In this document: one piece after another, positions 1 to 4,773 of the stretch
How the letters are laid out: every line of letters begins with the position of its first letter
How positions within the stretch are numbered: position 1 is the stretch's first letter
NCBI GenBank assembly: GCA_029261375.1
Contig: JAJDBL010000083.1
Span: 1 to 8,097, forward strand
DNA: 8,097 bases
Reading direction: 5' to 3'
DNA from: Nitrospirales bacterium
Lineage (GTDB): Bacteria > Nitrospirota > Nitrospiria > Nitrospirales > UBA2166
The notes under the pieces: generated by a model
Database searches by the model: none
What the model was told of the DNA's origin: nothing
Seen by the model: only the letters and a program-made list of their open reading frames with translations
Made by a program: the position numbers and the translations under genes

Positions 1-204
1 AAGTTAGTGAATGCCCTTATCCTGATCTGTACCCTAGGTCTCGCCTGGCCATGGGTTATCATCCGAAACATCAATTTCACCTTCAGCTACCTTACCCTCA
101 ACGGACCACTTGATCTCAACGCCATACACCAGGACGCCCAGGCTGCATCTGCAACTGGGGAAGGGTTGGAGGGGTTCCTAGACACCGGCGCTGAGTTCGG
201 ATAG
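1..204 (+). CDS. DUF898 (YjgN-like) membrane protein, C-terminal part
   Basis: This is the 3' end of a gene entering from the left edge. The frame is open from base 1 (K-L-V-N-A-L...) to the TAG at 202-204, giving 67 visible codons. The visible part has a hydrophobic stretch ending in LAWPW, then YLTLNGPLDL and an end segment with ATGEGLEGFLDTG. That arrangement matches my memory of the C terminus of the DUF898/YjgN family: a last transmembrane helix followed by a short polar tail containing a TGEG...D.G.EFG signature. The GTG at position 7 is very unlikely to be the true start, because the family is a multi-helix membrane protein of several hundred residues. Its biochemical function is not established. 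A YjgN-type gene next to an M48 peptidase, as here, is an arrangement I recall from other bacteria. The family call is fairly secure; no role can be derived from this fragment. Confidence 0.72.
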   Translation, partial: KLVNALILICTLGLAWPWVIIRNINFTFSYLTLNGPLDLNAIHQDAQAASATGEGLEGFLDTGAEFG

Positions 205-205
205 C

Positions 206-316
206 AGGATGTTGAAAAAGGCCGCCAGCGGCGTTCTCGGTCTGTTGTCGTGCTCACTCGCCTCCCGGTACGCTCCGCGCGCCAACATCCCTGCGGCCTT
301 GCTGGACACGTCCTGC
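206..316 (+). repeat. Interspersed intergenic repeat, copy A (Nitrospira-type)
   Basis: The block starts GGATGTTGAAAAAGGCCGCC directly after the DUF898 stop codon. It shares two islands with a second block at 7046-7140. GCCAGCGGCGTTCTCG at 224-239 matches 7046-7061 at 15 of 16 bases, and 291-308 matches 7111-7128 at 16 of 18. The islands are almost equally spaced in the two copies (85 versus 83 bases end to end), so they are related elements in the same orientation. CCAGC at 225-229 and GCTGG at 301-305 form the inner part of an inverted repeat. The left arm (GTTGAAAAAGG) is present, but the matching right arm (CCTTTTTGAAC-like) seems lost after 308. I recall this repeat type as common between genes in Nitrospira; its function is unknown. 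It does not encode a believable protein. Confidence 0.7.
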
Positions 317-363
317 AGCCTGTGCGGTCGGTCGAATAACTTGATCCCGCAAGAGACGACGTA

Positions 364-392
364 TTCTTCGAGAAATGCCCCGCCTCTATAAC
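364..392 (+). promoter_or_regulatory. Possible promoter for the M48 peptidase gene
   Basis: TATAAC at 387-392 matches five of six positions of the sigma-70 -10 consensus and would give a leader of about 35 bases before the ATG at 434. The -35 side is poor: TTCTTC at 364-369 has the right 17-base spacing but only two matching bases. The location, between the repeat and the gene start, is sensible. This is a weak prediction. Confidence 0.25.
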
Positions 393-433
393 AGCCAAAT
401 GCTTTCGGCAGACACCGGAAAAAAAGAGACCTG

Positions 434-1555
434 ATGCAATTGGAATGGGACGGATATTACCTTGATGGTCAAACGGCTGAGCGTCACGCAGCCACCATCG
501 AGATTACGCCACAGGATCTGCACATTAAGATAGAGGGTCGTTCTCTCATTACATGGCCATTGGACGAAATCCGTCAGACCCAGGGCTTCTATAAGGGAGA
601 GCATATTCGATTAGAGAAAGATGGAGAGTTTCCGGAGGCTATTCTACTTACCGATCCAACATTTCTGACGACACTCCATCGAGTTGCCACGTCACGTGCC
701 TCACATTTTCACAGACCCATATATCGCACCCAGCTGAAGTCTCGAGCGCTTCTCGCAGCCGTAGCCTCCGTCATACTACTCTTGGGACTGTATATGTGGG
801 GTATTCCAGCTATGGCGCGAGTTGCCACCGCCTATGTTCCGACGTCATGGGAAACTCAACTTGGGGCGGGAGTCCTCAACGAGTTAGCCCCACCGAAACA
901 ACGGTGTCAGGACCCATATGGGAAGATCGCGATCGACGGCATCACACAATCCCTGCTGTCGACACTCCCAAACCCCGCGTACGAGTTTCAGATTGTCATG
1001 GTCCACGATCCACGGGTCAATGCGTTTGCACTACCGGGCGGATATATCGTGCTCTTTCAAGGATTGCTAGAAAGAACGGAATCCCCGGAGGAATTGGCTG
1101 GGGTCTTGGCTCACGAGGTACAACACATCCTCAAGCGCCACAGCATGCGCATGTTGTTGGAAACGACGTCGATGGGAATTCTATTCGCTGCGCTCAGTGG
1201 AGACGTCAGCGGGCTGATGTCATTTGGGCTCGAGGCTGCGCGTACCCTTGGAGCCCTCTCGTACAGCCGAGACGCTGAAGAAGAAGCGGACACCGACGGC
1301 ATACAGATGCTTATCAGCGCAGGCATTGATCCTCAGGGAATGATTGCCTTCTTCACCAAGCTCGAAGAACACGAGGCCAGTCAACCGGACCTATTCACAT
1401 TGCTGTCAACACACCCAAGCTCGTCAAATCGCATCACTCGCTTACAACGAATCGCAGGCCAACAAAAGGACGAGCCGCCAACAACGCTGCTGAACTATGA
1501 CTGGGAGTCGGTTCGCAGCATGTGCGCACGCATCGAACTCCACGAAAAGTCATGA
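434..1555 (+). CDS. M48 family zinc metallopeptidase, membrane anchored
   Basis: The product is a 373-residue zinc-dependent endopeptidase of the M48 (Ste24/BepA/HtpX-like) superfamily. The zinc-binding HEVQH motif is at residues 227-231 (H227, E228, H231). The downstream SRDAEEEAD segment at 278-286 fits the family SR..E.EAD motif, with E282 the likely third zinc ligand. THP at 326-328 fits the conserved histidine near the C-terminal end of the catalytic domain. Residues 1-95 form a beta-rich N-terminal domain resembling the one often found before M48 domains (DUF7092-like). One hydrophobic segment follows at about 105-126, so the catalytic domain probably faces the periplasm and the N-terminal domain the cytoplasm. 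The ATG at 434 has only a weak AAGAGA site five bases upstream. Likely role: envelope protein quality control, by family analogy; substrates are unknown. The upstream DUF898 gene is probably its conserved partner. Confidence 0.9.
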   Translation: MQLEWDGYYLDGQTAERHAATIEITPQDLHIKIEGRSLITWPLDEIRQTQGFYKGEHIRLEKDGEFPEAILLTDPTFLTTLHRVATSRASHFHRPIYRTQLKSRALLAAVASVILLLGLYMWGIPAMARVATAYVPTSWETQLGAGVLNELAPPKQRCQDPYGKIAIDGITQSLLSTLPNPAYEFQIVMVHDPRVNAFALPGGYIVLFQGLLERTESPEELAGVLAHEVQHILKRHSMRMLLETTSMGILFAALSGDVSGLMSFGLEAARTLGALSYSRDAEEEADTDGIQMLISAGIDPQGMIAFFTKLEEHEASQPDLFTLLSTHPSSSNRITRLQRIAGQQKDEPPTTLLNYDWESVRSMCARIELHEKS

Positions 1556-1626
1556 TACATCGCAAACATGCTAAAACATCGTGTTGCTTACAGTTGCTGG
1601 GGGAACGGATCGCTATATAGACTCCA

Positions 1627-1643
1627 CTATCGCTTCACGATAG
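1627..1643 (+). other. Small perfect hairpin in the M48-zinc ribbon gap
   Basis: CTATCG at 1627-1632 and CGATAG at 1638-1643 form a perfect 6-bp inverted repeat with a 5-base loop. No T-run follows, so it is not a standard intrinsic terminator. It could be a weak leader structure of the following gene or chance. Apart from this, the 143-base gap shows no clear promoter. Confidence 0.3.
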
Positions 1644-1698
1644 AATGCGCCCGCACAGCCTTCATCCACTTTGATCGATTTCAGCATGTGAACAGGTA

Positions 1699-2355
1699 AT
1701 GATGACAAAAGCATGTAACTCGTGCGGTCGCGCACTCGAAGATGACGCGAGCTTCTGTAGCGGCTGCGGAAAACCATTTCAGCAAGAAGAGCCGGAACCG
1801 GCATCGGAACCGACATCGGCATCGGCATCGGCATCCACAGCGATACCAAGCAGCATACCTCCCGAGCAGCAGGACTGGATCAAGTTTCTTGGACCGGGAG
1901 CAGAGTATTACCTCGCCCAATTTGGGAGCTTCCAGCACGACGGAAATGACCAATTTTCGCTCACATGGAACTGGTATCCATTTTTATTTGGTTGGCTCTG
2001 GTTTCTATACCGAAAAATGTATCTGTATGCCGCTGCGTTTGCGGTTGGGCCGTTTCTCACTATCGCCCTACTTCGTGGGGGCATGGAAATTCTTTTGATG
2101 TGGGGACTCGCCGCGGGCGCTCTCTCAAATTATCTCTACTACGGTCACGTGAAACGTAGCCTTGAAGAGCTCCACGCACAACCACGTGTCACGGACAACA
2201 TGTGGGACCAAACCCTCGCAGACGTTGGAGGAGTACAGCCCTACGTGTGGTGGCTAGGAGCCGGGATTCTTGTCATGGCAGTCGCGTTGGGCATTATGAA
2301 TCCTCCGCCCAATGAGCCTCCACCCAATCAACCTGCCCACCTCGAAGACATCTGA
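1699..2355 (+). CDS. Zinc-ribbon, DUF2628-type membrane protein
   Basis: The product is 218 residues. An N-terminal zinc ribbon is formed by C6-x2-C9 and C20-x2-C23 in the pattern CNSCG...FCSGCGKPF. A low-complexity linker (about 28-55, with EPASEPTSASASAS) follows. After it comes a membrane region with WNWYPFLFGWLWFLYRKMYL at 90-109, the hallmark of DUF2628 proteins as I remember them. Hydrophobic segments are at about 93-124, 130-147 and 183-200, with a proline-rich tail (NPPPNEPPPNQP) at 201-212. The ribbon is probably cytoplasmic. The gene begins ATGATG; the AGG at 1694-1696 is only 2 bases from the first ATG but 5 from the second (1702), so the true start may be the second. No function is established for the family. 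It stands apart from its neighbours by 143 and 123 bases, so it may be transcribed alone. Confidence 0.8.
   Translation: MMTKACNSCGRALEDDASFCSGCGKPFQQEEPEPASEPTSASASASTAIPSSIPPEQQDWIKFLGPGAEYYLAQFGSFQHDGNDQFSLTWNWYPFLFGWLWFLYRKMYLYAAAFAVGPFLTIALLRGGMEILLMWGLAAGALSNYLYYGHVKRSLEELHAQPRVTDNMWDQTLADVGGVQPYVWWLGAGILVMAVALGIMNPPPNEPPPNQPAHLEDI
1795..1836 (+). repeat. Hexamer tandem repeat in the zinc-ribbon linker
   Basis: Seven consecutive hexamers of the forms GAACCG, GCATCG, ACATCG and GCATCC encode residues 33-46 (EPASEPTSASASAS). Three near-identical GCATCG/GCATCC units at 1819-1836 make the tract prone to replication slippage. Any change of one unit keeps the frame and only lengthens or shortens the flexible linker between the zinc ribbon and the membrane domain. 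Confidence 0.85.
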
Positions 2356-2385
2356 CCCCAAAGGGCGTGATTTCTACCGATTCAT

Positions 2386-2401
2386 GGGCGAGGGATCGCC
2401 C
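2386..2401 (+). other. Hairpin downstream of the zinc-ribbon gene
   Basis: GGGCGA (2386-2391) and TCGCCC (2396-2401) form a perfect, GC-rich 6-bp stem with the 4-base loop GGGA. It begins 31 bases after the DUF2628-type stop codon. No T-run follows (next bases are TATCCC), so it is not a classical intrinsic terminator, but it could protect a 3' end or contribute to Rho-dependent termination. Confidence 0.4.
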
Positions 2402-2466
2402 TATCCCAAGACTATGGGCCGTGATAACATAAGGTATTCGCTCCAAGATGCCGATTGAGACTAATC

Positions 2467-2472
2467 GAGGGA
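2467..2472 (+). promoter_or_regulatory. Strong ribosome binding site of the YggX-like gene
   Basis: GAGGGA lies six bases before the ATG at 2479. This is the best Shine-Dalgarno site in the first half of the window and decides the start: the in-frame TTG at 2455 lies upstream of it and would add eight residues of no family resemblance. Confidence 0.75.
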
Positions 2473-2478
2473 TATGAG

Positions 2479-2721
2479 ATGGCGATAGATCAATGTACGC
2501 GTTGTGGAAAGCCTGGCGACCCGATTGAAGAGCCCCTGTACATGGGCAAGATTGAACCCCTCATCAAAGCTCATGTTTGCGTTCCATGTTGGGCTGAATG
2601 GGCAAATCAGCGCGTGATAATAATCAACGAATTGCGTCTCAACCTCGGCGAAGCCGACGGACGGAAGCAGCTGAAAGACCAGATGTGGACATTTCTGAGT
2701 CTTCCGCAACAAGACGAATGA
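2479..2721 (+). CDS. YggX/Fe(2+)-trafficking-like protein with four cysteines
   Basis: The 80-residue protein aligns by eye with E. coli YggX (oxidative damage protection/iron trafficking). Shared features in order are MGK..P.I (family PGELGKRI), then CWAEW at 37-41 (family AWAQW), IINELRLNL at 48-56 (family LINEKKLNM), and R62..L65...M69..FL at 72-73. YggX limits oxidative damage to iron-sulfur clusters; its exact chemistry is still debated. Canonical YggX has a single N-terminal cysteine, whereas this protein has two CxxC pairs (C6/C9 and C34/C37). They could form a rubredoxin- or zinc-ribbon-like metal site. It is also shorter, ending soon after FLSL where YggX has a further tail. It is preceded by a 123-base gap with a hairpin and followed by 136 bases before the nuclease-family pair. 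The family link is likely; iron trafficking itself is inference. Confidence 0.72.
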   Translation: MAIDQCTRCGKPGDPIEEPLYMGKIEPLIKAHVCVPCWAEWANQRVIIINELRLNLGEADGRKQLKDQMWTFLSLPQQDE

Positions 2722-2778
2722 CACGTATTCATCCCTCTCCCGACTCGTACGTTGTGTTCCCCATCGCAAATGGATTTA

Positions 2779-2808
2779 TTGACACACATACAGGGATAAT
2801 GGTACCTA
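2779..2808 (+). promoter_or_regulatory. Possible promoter for the nuclease-rplM-rpsI operon
   Basis: TTGACA at 2779-2784 is a perfect -35 hexamer in the 136-base gap before the first nuclease-family gene. The matching -10 is unclear: TACCTA at 2803-2808 is at 18 bases but poor, and GATAAT at 2795-2800 is good but only 10 bases away. The position is right for an operon promoter; the signal is incomplete. Confidence 0.3.
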
Positions 2809-2857
2809 TTTCCAGCGACTTAGATCGCTCGAAAAGGCTTTTAGGCCGGTTATATAC

Positions 2858-3313
2858 ATGATTACACAGATGAAAATTCGAGGGTTGATGTTCGACCCGT
2901 ACAACAATTCCTATATCGTGCTTCTCCGTTGTGAGGAAACCCAGGACATGCTGCCCATTTGGGTAGGAAAACCAGAAGCGAGCGCGATTAGTTTCGCCTT
3001 AGAAGGTCTCTCCACCCCACGTCCTATGACCCATGATCTGATGAAACTCCTTATAGATTCTGTTGATGCGAAGGTCTTAAGTGCCAATATCACCGACCTG
3101 AAAGACAACACCTACTATGCAAAAATTCATATTGCATATGGAGACTCGTTTTTCTCGATCGATGCGAGGCCGAGTGATGCAATTGCATTCGCGATACGCA
3201 CAGAAGCACCGATATTTGCCTCCGATGACGTGATTCAGAAACACGATGCGGAAGAAGTCGATCGTTGGCTCGAGAATCTGAAGCCAGAGGATTTTGGAAA
3301 GTATGAGGTCTAA
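2858..3313 (+). CDS. Bifunctional nuclease family (DUF151) protein, paralog 1
   Basis: The 151-residue product is close to the full length of a single BFN/DUF151 domain. Signature segments are MLPIWVG (family LPIWIG), RPMTHDL, TDLKDNTYYAKI, and the strongly conserved [12 protein letters not shown], followed by P.F and FGKY at the C terminus. Members studied elsewhere, such as plant BBD proteins, show RNase and DNase activity; the bacterial role is poorly known. ATG 2858 has only a distant AGG (2843-2845). It is supported because the second paralog starts one codon away in the alignment. The in-frame ATG at 2870 is an alternative. The next gene starts 9 bases after the stop, so the two are almost certainly co-transcribed. 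No signal peptide or membrane segment is visible, so it is probably cytoplasmic. Confidence 0.9.
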   Translation: MITQMKIRGLMFDPYNNSYIVLLRCEETQDMLPIWVGKPEASAISFALEGLSTPRPMTHDLMKLLIDSVDAKVLSANITDLKDNTYYAKIHIAYGDSFFSIDARPSDAIAFAIRTEAPIFASDDVIQKHDAEEVDRWLENLKPEDFGKYEV

Positions 3314-3322
3314 CGGCGTACG

Positions 3323-3775
3323 ATGGTGCAACTTAAAGTGCATGGAGTTCTCGCCGACCCAAACACGGATACCCAGATCGTCGTGCTCAGAGAAGATGAA
3401 GGAACTGAAATCCTTCCAATCTGGGTCGGGAGCGCCGAAGGTCATGCCATTCGCTTAGCAATGGATGGTGTCGTCCCTCCACGCCCCACCAGCCACGACT
3501 TGCTCAACGGAATTTCACAGCACCTCGGGCTTGATGTCACGCAGGTGGTGGTCACCGATATTAGCAACAACACGTATTACGCGTCGATTTATGTGAAGGC
3601 TAACGGCTCAGAACATACCATTGACGCACGACCAAGCGATGCAATTGCATTCGCGTTGCGTGTGCCATGTCCTATCTATGCTACCGATGATGTCATGAAG
3701 CGTCGTGCAGGGGAGAAACTCGACGCGTGGCTAGAGAAGCTCGATCCCCAAAACTTTGGAAAGTATGAGGCATAA
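3323..3775 (+). CDS. Bifunctional nuclease family (DUF151) protein, paralog 2
   Basis: The 150-residue product is a second single-domain BFN/DUF151 protein. By hand it aligns with the preceding paralog without any gap over 150 positions, with 68 identities (about 45 percent). Shared motifs are [40 protein letters not shown] and FGKYE. The likely Shine-Dalgarno is GAGG at 3305-3308 inside the end of paralog 1, but it is 14 bases from the ATG, longer than ideal; translation may depend on ribosomes finishing the first gene. Its own end carries the same GAGG (3767-3770), 10 bases before rplM, which starts only 5 bases after its stop. Tandem duplication with long divergence is the simplest origin. 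Nuclease activity is inferred from the family only. Confidence 0.9.
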   Translation: MVQLKVHGVLADPNTDTQIVVLREDEGTEILPIWVGSAEGHAIRLAMDGVVPPRPTSHDLLNGISQHLGLDVTQVVVTDISNNTYYASIYVKANGSEHTIDARPSDAIAFALRVPCPIYATDDVMKRRAGEKLDAWLEKLDPQNFGKYEA

Positions 3776-3780
3776 CCGTC

Positions 3781-4215
3781 ATGAGAACCCGTCCTGCTCA
3801 ACCTGAACACATGGTCCCGACTTGGCACGTGATTGATGCCCAGGGGCAAATCCTTGGACGACTGGCGTCAAGAGTCGCAAGTGTCCTTCGAGGCAAACAT
3901 AAACCGGCATTCACGCCACATCTTGACCTCGGTGACCACATCATTATTATCAATGCTGAAAAAATTCACATGACCGGATCGAAATTCCAGAAAAAGCTCT
4001 ACTACCACCACACCGGGTTCCCCGGGGGAATCAAATCAATTAGCGCTGAACAGCTATTGAAGAATAAGCCCACGGATCTTATATTCAAAGCGGTCAACGG
4101 CATGCTCCCCAAAAACCGCCTTCGGAAACAACTGGCAGGGAAACTACGTGTTTACGCTGGCTCAGAACATCCGCACGGCGCGCAAAAGCCTCAGCCGATG
4201 ACACTCTCTCGATAA
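3781..4215 (+). CDS. rplM: 50S ribosomal protein L13
   Basis: L13 is an early-assembling large-subunit protein that binds 23S rRNA. The 144-residue length fits the family (about 142-147). Visible hallmarks are W15-HVIDA, LGRLAS at 25-30, [11 protein letters not shown] at 37-47, [11 protein letters not shown] at 51-61, the [10 protein letters not shown] loop at 74-83, GMLPKN at 107-112 and the C-terminal [11 protein letters not shown] at 122-132. The ATG lies 5 bases after the upstream nuclease-family gene and uses GAGG at 3767-3770, 10 bases upstream, so it is probably read from the same transcript. rpsI follows after 70 bases, the standard bacterial L13-S9 pair. In E. coli this operon is under ribosomal-protein feedback; whether that applies here cannot be told. 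Confidence 0.98.
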   Translation: MRTRPAQPEHMVPTWHVIDAQGQILGRLASRVASVLRGKHKPAFTPHLDLGDHIIIINAEKIHMTGSKFQKKLYYHHTGFPGGIKSISAEQLLKNKPTDLIFKAVNGMLPKNRLRKQLAGKLRVYAGSEHPHGAQKPQPMTLSR

Positions 4216-4216
4216 T

Positions 4217-4240
4217 TGGGCAACAGACACGTTTTGCCCA
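4217..4240 (+). other. Hairpin in the rplM-rpsI gap
   Basis: TGGGCAA at 4217-4223 pairs perfectly with TTGCCCA at 4234-4240 around a 10-base loop. It begins one base after the rplM stop codon. No T-run follows, so full termination is unlikely; an attenuating, processing or mRNA-stabilising structure between the two ribosomal genes fits better. Confidence 0.5.
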
Positions 4241-4273
4241 CATCTACTCCAGAGTTAATGTAACCGTATAGAA

Positions 4274-4278
4274 AAGGA
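4274..4278 (+). promoter_or_regulatory. Ribosome binding site setting the rpsI start
   Basis: AAGGA ends seven bases before ATG 4286. This favours ATG 4286 over the in-frame TTG at 4280, which sits only one base after the motif. Starting at 4286 gives exactly 130 residues, the usual S9 length. Confidence 0.8.
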
Positions 4279-4285
4279 ATTGTTC

Positions 4286-4678
4286 ATGGACTCAGCAGCC
4301 ACCTATGCCACCGGTAAACGGAAAAATGCCATTGCTCGAACCTGGCTCACGCCTGGTACGGGACAAGTCCTTATCAATCGCCGTCCACTCGATGATTATT
4401 TCCAACGTGCGTCACACAGACTCATGTTTCAGCCACCACTGGAACTCACGGGCTTGCTAGGAAAATATGACATTTTTGCCACCGTGCATGGTGGAGGGCA
4501 GACCGGACAAGTCCTCGCATTGCGGCACGCTGTCTCTAAGGCCATTGTTGATATCAACCCAACACATAGAGAAACGCTCAAAAAAGAAGGGTTTCTCACA
4601 CGAGATCCACGGAAAAAAGAGCGGAAGAAATACGGCCAAAAAGGCGCGAGAGCAAAGTTCCAGTTTTCCAAACGCTGA
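4286..4678 (+). CDS. rpsI: 30S ribosomal protein S9
   Basis: S9 is a small-subunit head protein whose C-terminal tail reaches toward the P-site tRNA. The 130 residues begin MDSAATYATGKRKNAIAR (family Y.aTGRRK.a.Ar). They continue with INRRPLDDYF at 30-39, VHGGGQTGQ at 67-75, ALRHAVSKA at 78-86, GFLTRDPRKKERKKYGQKGA near 102-121, and end in the invariant FQFSKR. The protein is full length with no unusual change seen. It pairs with rplM upstream; a hairpin lies in the gap and an inverted repeat covers its stop codon. argC begins 95 bases downstream, so the arginine genes may be partly read through from the ribosomal operon. Confidence 0.98.
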   Translation: MDSAATYATGKRKNAIARTWLTPGTGQVLINRRPLDDYFQRASHRLMFQPPLELTGLLGKYDIFATVHGGGQTGQVLALRHAVSKAIVDINPTHRETLKKEGFLTRDPRKKERKKYGQKGARAKFQFSKR

Positions 4679-4699
4679 GATATTGTCCACAGCGTTTGG
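4668..4699 (+). terminator. Perfect 10-bp inverted repeat over the rpsI stop codon
   Basis: CCAAACGCTG (4668-4677) and CAGCGTTTGG (4690-4699) are exact reverse complements with a 12-base loop. The left arm contains the last rpsI codons and most of its TGA (4676-4678). The bases after the right arm (CCACCACCTC) contain no T-run, so this is not a standard intrinsic terminator. It may be a partial terminator, an RNase-processing or 3'-stabilising hairpin, or a termination aid for Rho. The dyad itself is certain; the role is inferred. Confidence 0.5.
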
Positions 4700-4736
4700 C
4701 CACCACCTCTGCTTATCTTCATGGTCTCCGAATCCT

Positions 4737-4751
4737 GCGCCTGCTAGGCGC
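4737..4751 (+). other. Second hairpin in the rpsI-argC gap
   Basis: GCGCCT (4737-4742) and AGGCGC (4746-4751) form a perfect, very GC-rich 6-bp stem with a 3-base loop, 22 bases before the argC start. No T-run follows. It could be an argC leader element or a second half of a processing region together with the repeat at 4668-4699. Confidence 0.4.
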
Positions 4752-4773
4752 GAGAAACCCATAGGGTCAGTGC

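Noticed and set aside
209..391. 60-residue open frame on + beginning MLKKAASGVLG
   Set aside because: It is a translation of the repeat element itself; such MLKK.ASGVL frames recur with the repeat and show no protein family features.
87..398. 103-residue open frame on the - strand at the left end
   Set aside because: It overlaps the DUF898 end and the repeat, and the arginine/serine-rich translation looks like repeat noise.
796..1278. 160-residue open frame on + inside the M48 gene
   Set aside because: It lies wholly within a clearly coding frame with zinc protease motifs and has no recognisable features.
1795..1836. CRISPR-like or minisatellite array
   Set aside because: The units are only six bases, have no spacers, and encode an in-frame protein linker.
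2455..2478. TTG start extending the YggX-like protein by eight residues
   Set aside because: The strong GAGGGA site lies downstream of this TTG and at correct spacing for ATG 2479; the extra residues match nothing.
2598..2861. 87-residue open frame on + bridging the YggX-like gene and the next gap
   Set aside because: The first half overlaps the YggX-like gene in another frame, no family features appear in the second half, and it ends exactly at the next gene start without its own binding site.
3077..3445. 122-residue open frame on the - strand across the nuclease pair
   Set aside because: It is antisense to two strongly conserved genes and crosses their junction; composition is that of a shadow frame.
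4280..4285. TTG start extending S9 by two residues
   Set aside because: AAGGA is one base from TTG but seven bases from ATG 4286, and 130 residues is the normal S9 length.
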